The notes under the pieces: model-generated | Database searches by the model: none | What the model saw: the letters and a program-made list of their open reading frames with translations, nothing else | Told to the model about the DNA's origin: nothing | Shown here: piece after piece, positions 5,799 to 12,177 of the stretch | How the letters are laid out: each line of letters begins with the position of its first letter | How positions within the stretch are numbered: position 1 is the stretch's first letter | DNA from: Methanobacteriota archaeon | GTDB lineage: Archaea; Thermoplasmatota; Thermoplasmata; RBG-16-68-12 | Assembly: GCA_005878515.1 (NCBI GenBank) | Contig: VBLZ01000054.1 | Span: 1-12,620 of the forward strand | Direction of reading: 5' to 3' | DNA: 12,620 bases | Program-made: the position numbers and the translations under genes

Positions 5799-6868
5799 AA
5801 CGAGCTCAACTGGGGCTGCTGCGTTTTCGGCCGCTGCAGCTTAGTGACGCGGACGCCGACGAGTCGAACCCGATGATTGCCTTCGGCAAACTCATTGGCG
5901 AGCTCCACGCAGACCTCCGTGAGGACCTTCTCATCGAGCACGTGGGACCCCAGGGTCCTCTCTCGCAGGTGGGTCTGGAATCCCTCGAAACGTATCTTGA
6001 TCCCGACCGTGCGGAAGGTCGCGCCTTGAGCCCTTGCCCGGAGGAAAACGTTCCGGGCCACATCGCGGATCGTCGATTCCACCTTCGCCCAATCCGTCAC
6101 GTCCTTGTCGAACGTCCGTTCGACGCTGATCGACTTCGGGTCGGGGCGCTCCTCGACCGGCAGCTCCTCGATGCCCCGGGCGATCGCCCACAGCCAGACC
6201 GAGTTCTTGCCCATGAGTTTCTTCAGCTCCGCCCCAGGGAATCGAGCCAGCTCGCCGATTGTCCGGATGCCGACCCCCTCGAGGACCTGGGCCGTCTTGG
6301 GCCCCACGCCGCTGATCTTCGTGACGGGCAGCGGCTCCAGGAAGGCGGTCACCTCCTCCGGTCGTACGACCTTCAGCCCGTCGGGCTTCGCCATGTCGGA
6401 GGCCATCTTCGCGATCGACTTGTTCGGCCCGACGCCGATCGTACAGGCGAGACCCTCCTTCTCCCGGACCGCGGCCTTGACCTTTGCCGCGTATGCCGCC
6501 ACGTCGTCGAACCCGTGGACCTTCGATGTGATGTCGAGGAACGCCTCGTCGATGCTCACATGCTCGAGGACGTCCGCGAAGGACCGGAGGACCTCGATGA
6601 CACTCTCGGAGGCGGCCATGTAGAGATCGTAGTTCGGCCGCAGGTAGGTGGCCTGCGGCAGCTTGTGCCAGGCCATGCTGATCGGCATGCCGCTCTTTAC
6701 GCCGAGCTGGCGGGCCTCATAGCTCGCCGCCATGACGACCCCTCGGCCCTTCCCCCCTTTCGGATTCGCGCCGACGACCACCGGCTTACCGATCAGAGCC
6801 GGATTCCCCCGCCGCTCCACGCTGACGTAGAACGCATCCATGTCCACGTGGAAGATCACGCGGGGCAC
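5789..6868 (-). CDS. dinB: DNA polymerase IV, Dpo4/DinB-like Y-family translesion polymerase
   Basis: 359 aa, very near the length of Sulfolobus Dpo4 (352). It copies past damaged bases with low fidelity. The palm carries FHVDMDAFYVSVE (6-18) with metal-binding D9 and the steric-gate position Y14, and SIDEAFLD (105-112) with catalytic D107 and E108. A helix-hairpin-helix region is visible as ISGVGPKTAQVLEGVGIRTI, and the little-finger domain follows with SISVERTF. The extreme C-terminus QPQLSSFES resembles a PCNA-interacting peptide (Q-x-x-L-x-x-F) but lacks the second aromatic residue. The start is GTG at 6868; GGGAG lies 10 nt upstream and a TATA-like CTTTAC lies about 26 nt upstream, so it may have its own promoter or follow the VOC gene located 48 nt upstream. 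It converges with the HExxH gene. Confidence 0.96.
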   Translation of the reverse strand: MPRVIFHVDMDAFYVSVERRGNPALIGKPVVVGANPKGGKGRGVVMAASYEARQLGVKSGMPISMAWHKLPQATYLRPNYDLYMAASESVIEVLRSFADVLEHVSIDEAFLDITSKVHGFDDVAAYAAKVKAAVREKEGLACTIGVGPNKSIAKMASDMAKPDGLKVVRPEEVTAFLEPLPVTKISGVGPKTAQVLEGVGIRTIGELARFPGAELKKLMGKNSVWLWAIARGIEELPVEERPDPKSISVERTFDKDVTDWAKVESTIRDVARNVFLRARAQGATFRTVGIKIRFEGFQTHLRERTLGSHVLDEKVLTEVCVELANEFAEGNHRVRLVGVRVTKLQRPKTQQPQLSSFES

Positions 6869-6916
6869 GGCCGCTCATCTCCCGCGGCGGGTAAAGACCT
6901 TCGCGAAGGATCCGGC

Positions 6917-7351
6917 TTACTGGACGCAGAACTCGTTGCCGTCGGGATCGAGCATGATGACGCAGTACTCTCCCATCTCTTCGAGTTCGTGGTGCATCGT
7001 TGCCCCGATGCTCACGAGACGCTTGACCTCGGAGTTCACCTGTCGCTTCCGCTCGTCGAGAGGAACTCGTGATCCACCGCTCGCGTTGACGTCGATATGA
7101 AGCCGGTTCTTCCCCAGCTTCGGCGTGTCCATCTGTTGGAAGTAGATCCGAGGTCCCTTCCCGTCCGGATCCACGATCGCGCTCGCCGAGTTCCACTCGG
7201 ACTCGGGGATGCCTTGGGCCTTGAGCCATGCTGGCCATGAGGCGAATCCTGTTGGCGGGTCTTGCAGTTTGTAGTGGAGCGCCTCCGCCCAGAATCGTGC
7301 GAGGCGATCAGGGTCCACCGTGTCGAACACAATCTGCGTACTCGTTCCCAT
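6917..7351 (-). CDS. VOC-family (glyoxalase-like fold) protein
   Basis: 144 aa. The opening IVFDTVDPDRLARFWAEAL and closing IMLDPDGNEFCVQ are the two beta-alpha-beta-beta-beta signatures of the vicinal-oxygen-chelate superfamily, closest in style to the Glyoxalase_6 type common in actinobacteria. RLHIDV supplies a His and the closing NEF a Glu as candidate metal ligands. The substrate cannot be predicted: VOC folds include lyases, dioxygenases, epimerases and drug-binding proteins. The start is the ATG at 7351 with GAGG at 7357-7360, 5 nt upstream. It stands 48 nt ahead of the polymerase gene on the same strand and may be co-transcribed with it. A link to DNA damage is not shown by the sequence. 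Confidence 0.85.
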   Translation of the reverse strand: MGTSTQIVFDTVDPDRLARFWAEALHYKLQDPPTGFASWPAWLKAQGIPESEWNSASAIVDPDGKGPRIYFQQMDTPKLGKNRLHIDVNASGGSRVPLDERKRQVNSEVKRLVSIGATMHHELEEMGEYCVIMLDPDGNEFCVQ

Positions 7352-7383
7352 GGAATCCTCGGCCGTACGAGAGCGCCGAATCC

Positions 7384-7391
7384 CTATTTAC
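7384..7391 (-). promoter_or_regulatory. TATA-like box ahead of the VOC gene at 6917-7351
   Basis: The minus strand reads GTAAATAG, centred about 37 nt before the ATG at 7351. That predicts a transcription start near 7361 and a leader of about 10 nt, just long enough to include the GAGG site at 7360-7357. It lies in the 72-nt gap after the DUF72 stop, which otherwise shows nothing. Confidence 0.45.
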
Positions 7392-7423
7392 ACAATGAGC
7401 CGGCGACCGATCGAGCCTGGGCA

Positions 7424-8242
7424 TCAGCCGAAATCCGAGAGACCTCTCTGGGCTCCAGCGGCCCGTTTCGTCGGAAATTCGTACTCCATCAGTCCCGCGA
7501 GCCGACGGAATTCGTTGACGCTCCCGGGCCCGAAGCCGGCGTAGTGGTTGTTGAAGAAGACAAGGGCGCCTTTGACGGAGTCAGAGGATTTCTCGAGGTC
7601 CTTGTACCAGCTGCGCATCTCCGCGGACTTGTCTTTCTTGACCTCCTTGAATTCCGTGATCTCGCGGTCCCCGACCATGCGGAGATACACTTGGTCCGCG
7701 GTCACATCCGTCGGCGTTCGCAGGTACTGGTTCTCGGACCAGACCATCGCGACGTTCCGATCACGGAGGAGTTTGTACACATCCTCGCGGAACCACGACT
7801 TGTGTCGGAATTCGATTGCGTGCGGATACTTGTCGACATCGAGCGCCTGAATGAATTCTTGCATCACGCTCCAATGGGAGTCAAACTTGATCGACGGCGG
7901 GAGTTGAGCGACCAGCGGGCCGCACTTCTCCCTCAGCTCCTTCGCCGACGCGTAGAACCAACCCAAGTTCTCCGCCACGCCCTTGAGCTTCTTCTCGTGG
8001 GTGATCCGCTTCGGCATCTTCATCGCGAAGAGAAACCCCGGCGGCGTGGACTTGTTCCAGCCCTTCGTCATCGCGGGCCCCGGGTTGCGATAGAAGGAAG
8101 AATCGACCTCGACACAGTCGAAGACGCTCGAGTAGAGTTTCAGATACTCTGACTTCGGCGTCTCCGGCGGATAGAAGCCGCCGAGCCAATCGTCGTATCC
8201 CCAGCCGCTGCAGCCCACGCGCAGCTTGTCCTTCAGCGCCAT
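7424..8242 (-). CDS. DUF72 (YecE-like) family protein
   Basis: 272 aa, typical for DUF72, a TIM-barrel-like family of unsettled function found in bacteria and archaea. Family marks in order: VGCSGWGYDDW (9-19) and FYP (23-25), YSSVFDCVEVDSSFYRNP (37-54), FAMKMPKRITHEKKL (72-86), LVAQLPPSIKFD (110-121), the EFRHKSWF block (144-151), VYLRMVGDRE (185-194) and FFNNHYAGFGPGS (229-241). All usual conserved blocks are present, so the protein should be functional. The ATG at 8242 gives the normal short lead into the first beta strand. No Shine-Dalgarno site is visible, and no clear TATA box at leaderless distance either; AT-rich sequence lies at 8261-8295. Other family members have been suggested to act in nucleic-acid or sugar chemistry, but nothing here shows the reaction. 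Confidence 0.93.
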   Translation of the reverse strand: MALKDKLRVGCSGWGYDDWLGGFYPPETPKSEYLKLYSSVFDCVEVDSSFYRNPGPAMTKGWNKSTPPGFLFAMKMPKRITHEKKLKGVAENLGWFYASAKELREKCGPLVAQLPPSIKFDSHWSVMQEFIQALDVDKYPHAIEFRHKSWFREDVYKLLRDRNVAMVWSENQYLRTPTDVTADQVYLRMVGDREITEFKEVKKDKSAEMRSWYKDLEKSSDSVKGALVFFNNHYAGFGPGSVNEFRRLAGLMEYEFPTKRAAGAQRGLSDFG

Positions 8243-8371
8243 CCGAAGCTCGCGGTGAGGATAACTGCTTCAGAATGAATACCTTTCATTTGTAGGCCGA
8301 CGAACGGCGGGCACCTTCCCCCTTTCATCTCTCGAGGGACGTAGGCCCATTGTGTTCGGCGGGCGGGAAGC
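8243..8371. other. Intergenic gap without recognisable gene
   Basis: 129 nt between two minus-strand genes. It is AT-richer at 8261-8295 (presumably promoter sequence for the DUF72 gene, minus-strand GGTATTCAT about 37 nt before its ATG) and GC-rich with short C-runs at 8310-8330. I see no tRNA, hairpin with T-run or credible small ORF. Confidence 0.4.
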
Positions 8372-8773
8372 CTAACCGGCCTTCTTTCGCAGCACTAACT
8401 CAATCCAAATTCCGTCCGGGTCTTTGACGAAGGCCTCACGCCAGCCCCCGATAGTTCCCGGCCGCACGACGACTTCGACACCCTTCTCCTCCAATCTCTT
8501 GACCGCATCTTGGAGGTCCTCGACTTCGAAGCCAAGATGGTCCAGTTCTTCGCCATTCACGTATGCGGTCCCGAACCGGCTGCCCTCTTCGTACCAGTTC
8601 AGTTCCAAGAGTTGGGACGAACCCGGACTTCGCACAGTTACAGCTTTCCCGCGCGTCGGCTCGTAGCTCTCAAGCGGGTCGACGACTTCCATGCCGAGAA
8701 TCTCGGTGTAGAACTGCAACGAGCGCTCGATATCTCGAACTCGTAGCCCCGTATACACGAAGCGGAACTCCAT
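8372..8773 (-). CDS. Glyoxalase I-like VOC protein
   Basis: 133 aa from the ATG at 8773, the usual length of bacterial lactoylglutathione lyase (about 135). Fold signatures: FVYTGLRVRDIERSLQFYTEILGMEV at the N-terminus, LLELNWYEEGSRFGTAY in the middle, LDHLGFEVEDL, and a closing DPDGIWIELV. Compared with E. coli GloA, the second, third and fourth metal-ligand positions are kept (E in LLELNW, H in LDHLGF, E in WIELV), but the first, His in LHTMLRV, appears as Tyr in VYTGLRV. So it could be a glyoxalase with changed metal chemistry or another VOC lyase. The ORF can be extended 8 codons to a GTG at 8797, but that GTG lies in a TATA-like box, and no ribosome-binding site precedes either start, so a leaderless ATG start is preferred. 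Confidence 0.88.
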   Translation of the reverse strand: MEFRFVYTGLRVRDIERSLQFYTEILGMEVVDPLESYEPTRGKAVTVRSPGSSQLLELNWYEEGSRFGTAYVNGEELDHLGFEVEDLQDAVKRLEEKGVEVVVRPGTIGGWREAFVKDPDGIWIELVLRKKAG

Positions 8774-8796
8774 GCGACGGAAAGTCGTGAATACCA

Positions 8797-8805
8797 CTAA
8801 GTAAC
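8797..8805 (-). promoter_or_regulatory. Weak TATA-like box for the glyoxalase-like gene
   Basis: The minus strand reads GTTACTTAG, centred about 28 nt before the ATG at 8773. This is the spacing expected when transcription begins at the start codon, and agrees with the lack of a Shine-Dalgarno site. The match to an archaeal TATA box is poor. Confidence 0.3.
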
Positions 8806-8932
8806 CTGCGTATGACGGGTCCTTCTGGGGGCGGCGAGGTGGACACGCTTCGTTTCACCAGGAATGTCTGTACTCTCCGCCTCTCGGCGCCGTGGTTTCC
8901 CATCGTTACCAAGCCTGAGGGTTAGCGAGTAA

Positions 8933-8942
8933 TGAATAAATA
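8933..8942 (+). promoter_or_regulatory. TATA-like box for the antiporter gene
   Basis: TGAATAAATA is an isolated AT-rich run centred about 47 nt upstream of the GTG at 8985, predicting a leader of roughly 20 nt. The 187-nt divergent gap 8806-8984 also holds CCTGG/CCAGG arms (8946-8950 and 8968-8972) and the palindrome GGGGCCCC (8977-8984) directly before the start codon. Confidence 0.45.
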
Positions 8943-8984
8943 GCGCCTGGCTTCGTGGACGGGGTTCCCAGGTAGTGGGGCCCC

Positions 8985-10283
8985 GTGGACCTGATTCTCG
9001 GCCTGCTGGTCATCTTCGTCACCGCGCGAGCCGCCGGGGAGGTGATGGAGAAACTGCACCAGTCGCCGATGATCGGCGAAGTGCTCGCCGGCATCCTCGT
9101 TGGGCCGATGGTCCTGGGCCTCGTCAATCCGGATCCGACGACCTCGTTCGGAGAGTCGTTGAACGTCGTGGCCAATCTCGGCGTCTTCATCCTCGTGCTC
9201 CTCGCGGGAATCGAACTCGGCCGCGAGGGCCTGCGAAAGGCGTTCAAGGAACGGGGCATGGTCGTCGCCTTCGTCGAGTTCTTTCTCCCGTTCTCCCTGG
9301 GGTACAGCTTGGCCGCCGCCCTGGGGATGACCTTTGCGCAGTCCCTGTTCCTCGGCACTGCCTTGGCGGTCACCGCCCTTCCGGTCAGCGTCCGGATCCT
9401 CCTCGACCTGAACCTCTTGAATTCGAGACTGGGACGGGCGATCGTTTCGGTGGCGCTGGTGAACGATCTCGTCGCCTTCGCGATGCTGGGTCTCGTGGTT
9501 CAATTCACATCCCTGGGAGCCTCGACCCCCGAAGGGCTCACGATTGGCCTCGTGGCCCTGAACAACGTCCTCTTCGTCGGGCTGGTCTTTTGCGTGGCGA
9601 CCATCCTGAAGCTGACGACTCGCCTGGGTCGCAACTCTGAGTCGTACATGCAGACCTTCGTATCGAAGCTCCGCGGACAAGAAGCGTCGTTCGCCCTGTG
9701 CATCTCGACGGCGCTCGGGCTCGGCGCGGCGGCGGAACTATTGGGTATCCATTTCGCGGTGGGGGCCTTCTACGGCGGCCTTCTGATGACGCCGCAGTTG
9801 CTGGGCCAAGTTCAGTTCAATCGGGTCCGCAATGCGGTGTCCTCGGTCACGTTCGGACTGTTTGCGCCCGTGTTCTTCGCGTTTGTCGGATTGAAATTCT
9901 CGGTCAGCTTCGGCGCCTGGCCGCTCATCGTTGCAATCACCGCCATCGCCTTCATCGGGAAATTGCTTGGAGGGCTCATGGGCGGATTCGTCGCTGGGTT
10001 CCGCGGCGCGCCGCTCGTCGCCCTCGGAGTCGGCCTGAACGCGCGAGGAATGATGGAGCTTCTGCTCGCGCAGGTCGGCTTCGCGACCGGAATCATAGAC
10101 GCGAGCCTCTACTCCGCCCTCGTCGTCATGACGCTGACGACGACACTTTGCACCCCGCCGCTCTTGAAGCGCTTACTTCGCCGCTTCAAGGTCGAGGACA
10201 TCCTGCCGCCGGTGCCCGGACTCGTCGCCGTCGGCGGAATCGGGTCTTCCAACCTCCGTCCCAGCGATGAGACCACCCGATAG
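8985..10283 (+). CDS. Monovalent cation/proton antiporter (CPA family, NapA/Kef-like membrane domain)
   Basis: 432 aa, nearly all hydrophobic, about 12 membrane segments. It should exchange Na+ or K+ for H+ across the cytoplasmic membrane. The first helix starts at once (DLILGLLVIFV), followed by SPMIGEVLAGILVGP (27-41), the usual second-helix block. The ion-binding helix reads SVALVNDLVAF with N160-D161, the Asn-Asp form of the paired motif; a later helix carries GLNARGMMELL. The tail after the last helix is about 40 residues and has no RCK/TrkA-N nucleotide-binding domain, so this is a core transporter rather than a Kef-type regulated channel. GTG at 8985 is the only workable start, since an in-frame TAG lies 4 codons upstream. 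There is no clear Shine-Dalgarno site; the start abuts a GGGGCCCC palindrome. Confidence 0.93.
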   Translation: MDLILGLLVIFVTARAAGEVMEKLHQSPMIGEVLAGILVGPMVLGLVNPDPTTSFGESLNVVANLGVFILVLLAGIELGREGLRKAFKERGMVVAFVEFFLPFSLGYSLAAALGMTFAQSLFLGTALAVTALPVSVRILLDLNLLNSRLGRAIVSVALVNDLVAFAMLGLVVQFTSLGASTPEGLTIGLVALNNVLFVGLVFCVATILKLTTRLGRNSESYMQTFVSKLRGQEASFALCISTALGLGAAAELLGIHFAVGAFYGGLLMTPQLLGQVQFNRVRNAVSSVTFGLFAPVFFAFVGLKFSVSFGAWPLIVAITAIAFIGKLLGGLMGGFVAGFRGAPLVALGVGLNARGMMELLLAQVGFATGIIDASLYSALVVMTLTTTLCTPPLLKRLLRRFKVEDILPPVPGLVAVGGIGSSNLRPSDETTR

Positions 10284-10296
10284 GTGCTCGGTCGTG

Positions 10297-10314
10297 TTCA
10301 TAACGTTGATTAAC
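10297..10314 (+). promoter_or_regulatory. AT-rich promoter candidate for the small membrane protein
   Basis: The run ttcataacgttgattaac is the only AT-rich stretch in the 108-nt gap between the antiporter and the next gene. TTCATAAC or GATTAACC could act as a TATA element, giving a leader of about 55-65 nt before the start at 10392. A strong GGAGG (10383-10387) precedes that start. The distance is longer than at other genes here, so confidence is low. Confidence 0.3.
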
Positions 10315-10391
10315 CGCGTCAGTTTTCATCCCGTCCACTCGGGCGATCGGCTCTCAGTCGCGATCGGAACAGTTCGATCCTCGGAGGAAAT

Positions 10392-10862
10392 GTGCGGATG
10401 AATCGACTTGCGGTTGCCGGTCTGGCGATGACCGTCGCGGGGCTCCTCCTCGTCGTCGGCTTCTGGCCCTTGACCTCGGTCAGCGGCGCGGATCTCCTCG
10501 CATCGAAGAACGGGAACCAGTACAACGGATACACGCAGGGGTCTCAGATCACGGTGCATGAAAGGGTCATCGATGTCACGTTCACGAATTTCTTCGGGAA
10601 CCCTACCACCACGCTCTATCTCGAAGATGGAGATCCGAGCACGGACACCTTCCTGAATGTGCGGGGAGACGCACGGAACGTCGTTTCGCCGGGAGACGTC
10701 ATCTTCGCCTTCGCAACACTTCAAGTCATCTCGGGGTTCTACTACTGGGAGGTCGCGTCCCCGGGAAACGTCCACCGATCCTGGCCGATCGATACCCTCT
10801 TCTACGGGATCATGGCCGCCGGGGTCGTGGTGCTCGGGGTCGCCGCGTTCCGAAAGCGCTGA
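10392..10862 (+). CDS. Unknown small membrane protein with two terminal TM helices and an extracytoplasmic domain
   Basis: 156 aa, family not recognised. An N-terminal hydrophobic segment (about 6-28, after MRMNR) acts as signal or anchor; a C-terminal helix (about 135-153) ends in FRKR, so both ends should face the cytoplasm. About 100 residues between them should lie outside and look beta-rich: GSQITVHERVIDVTF, TTTLYLEDGDPST, FLNVRGDARNVVSPGDVIFAFATLQ and GFYYWEV. The alternating strands with PGDVIFAFATLQ recall small OB-like beta-barrels, but this is only a visual likeness. There are no cysteines and no haem-binding CxxCH. GGAGG at 10383-10387 lies 4 nt from the GTG at 10392; an ATG at 10398 would be 10 nt away and is an equal alternative. 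The next gene follows after 45 nt in the same reading frame. Confidence 0.8.
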   Translation: MRMNRLAVAGLAMTVAGLLLVVGFWPLTSVSGADLLASKNGNQYNGYTQGSQITVHERVIDVTFTNFFGNPTTTLYLEDGDPSTDTFLNVRGDARNVVSPGDVIFAFATLQVISGFYYWEVASPGNVHRSWPIDTLFYGIMAAGVVVLGVAAFRKR

Positions 10863-10907
10863 GGATACCGGAAGGCTGAAATCGACTCGCAGGCATCGGC
10901 GCACGCG

Positions 10908-12146
10908 ATGTCGCAGCTGGGTGAGGCCGGGGCGCGACGGATCGAGTGGGCCCGGGAGCACATGCCCGTCCTCGCGGCAATCCGAGAAGAGCTCAAGGCG
11001 AAGAAAACACTCCGAGGCCTCCGGATCGGGATGGCGCTTCACGTCGAGGCAAAGACCGGGGTCCTCGCCCTGTCCTTGCGAGAGGCAGGCGCGACGGTTC
11101 GACTGGCGTCCTGTAATCCCCTGTCAACCGACGACAGTGTCGCCACGGCCCTCGCGGAGGAGCACGGCCTCGACGTCTACGCGAAGAAATGGCAGACGAA
11201 CGACGAGTACTATGCGAACCTCAACAAGGTCCTCGACCTGAAACCGGACCTCGTCATCGACGACGGCGCGGACCTCGTCAAACTCCTCCACACGAAACGG
11301 CGGGAACTCTTGGACGGTGTCCGGGGAGCGAACGAAGAGACGACGACGGGGATCATCCGACTACGAGCGATGGAACGAGACGGAGTGCTTCGGTTCCCCG
11401 TCATCGATGTGAATGACGCCCAGATGAAGCACCTCTTCGACAACCGATATGGGACGGGCCAGAGCACATTCGACGGGCTGATGAACGCGACGAACCTCCT
11501 GATCGCGGGTAAGACCTTCGTCGTGGCGGGATACGGATGGACGGGTCGCGGGATAGCGATGCGGGCCCGCGGGATGGGGGCCCGAGTCGTCGTCACCGAG
11601 GTCGATCCGGTGAAAGCCATCGAGGCCTCCATGGACGGATTCGAGGTCCTCCCGATGCGAAGCGCGGTGCGGGAGGCGGACTTCATCGTCTCCGCGACCG
11701 GCTGCAAGGATATCGTCACCGCCGCGCACTTCCCCGCGATGAAAGACGGCGTCGTGCTCGCGAACGCGGGCCACTTCGACAATGAGATCTCGAAAGCAGA
11801 TCTACAGAAAGCCGCCAAGGCAACGAGGCGGGTCCGGGAATTCGTCGACGAGTACACGCTCACCGGAGGCAAGCGGGCCTACTTGGTCGCCGAAGGACGG
11901 CTGGTGAACATCGCGGCGGGTCAAGGCCACCCGGTCGAGATCATGGACATGAGCTTCGCGATTCAGGCGGTCTCGGCCGGCTATCTGGCGCAGAACGCAA
12001 GGCGGCTCCAGCCGAGGGTGTACCCCGTCCCTCCGGCGCTTGACATGAAGGTCGCCCGGTTGAAGCTGCGCAGCATGGGGGTTCGAATTGATCACTTGAC
12101 GAAAGCTCAGCGTGCCTACCTCAATTCCTGGCAAGAAGGGACGTGA
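10908..12146 (+). CDS. ahcY: S-adenosylhomocysteine hydrolase (adenosylhomocysteinase)
   Basis: 412 aa, the short archaeal/Thermotoga form. It splits S-adenosylhomocysteine, the by-product of SAM-dependent methylation, to adenosine and homocysteine with tightly bound NAD+; it is cytosolic. Landmarks: RRIEWAREHMPVL (10-22), CNPLSTDDSVA (69-79), IDDGADLV (117-124), EETTTG (143-148), KHLFDN (174-179) with the catalytic Lys and Asp, YGTGQS (181-186) with Thr where the vertebrate enzyme has Cys, the NAD motif GYGWTGRG (208-215) with E231 closing the second strand, NAGHFDNE (286-293), GQGHPVEIMDMSFA (338-351) and the archaeal-style end LTKAQRAYLNSWQEGT. ATG at 10908 is the only start after the in-frame stop of the preceding gene. 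Some archaea use S-inosylhomocysteine as substrate; the sequence does not settle which is used here. Confidence 0.97.
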   Translation: MSQLGEAGARRIEWAREHMPVLAAIREELKAKKTLRGLRIGMALHVEAKTGVLALSLREAGATVRLASCNPLSTDDSVATALAEEHGLDVYAKKWQTNDEYYANLNKVLDLKPDLVIDDGADLVKLLHTKRRELLDGVRGANEETTTGIIRLRAMERDGVLRFPVIDVNDAQMKHLFDNRYGTGQSTFDGLMNATNLLIAGKTFVVAGYGWTGRGIAMRARGMGARVVVTEVDPVKAIEASMDGFEVLPMRSAVREADFIVSATGCKDIVTAAHFPAMKDGVVLANAGHFDNEISKADLQKAAKATRRVREFVDEYTLTGGKRAYLVAEGRLVNIAAGQGHPVEIMDMSFAIQAVSAGYLAQNARRLQPRVYPVPPALDMKVARLKLRSMGVRIDHLTKAQRAYLNSWQEGT

Positions 12147-12177
12147 ACACCCGGCTCGCCCGAGGATTTGTGATCAC

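Noticed and set aside
5873..7072. 399-codon plus-strand ORF
   Set aside because: It is antisense to the well-supported DNA polymerase IV gene, and its Asp/Arg/Leu/His-rich composition is typical of shadow frames in GC-rich DNA.
7262..8152. 296-codon plus-strand ORF
   Set aside because: Antisense to the DUF72 gene, whose conserved blocks are complete on the other strand.
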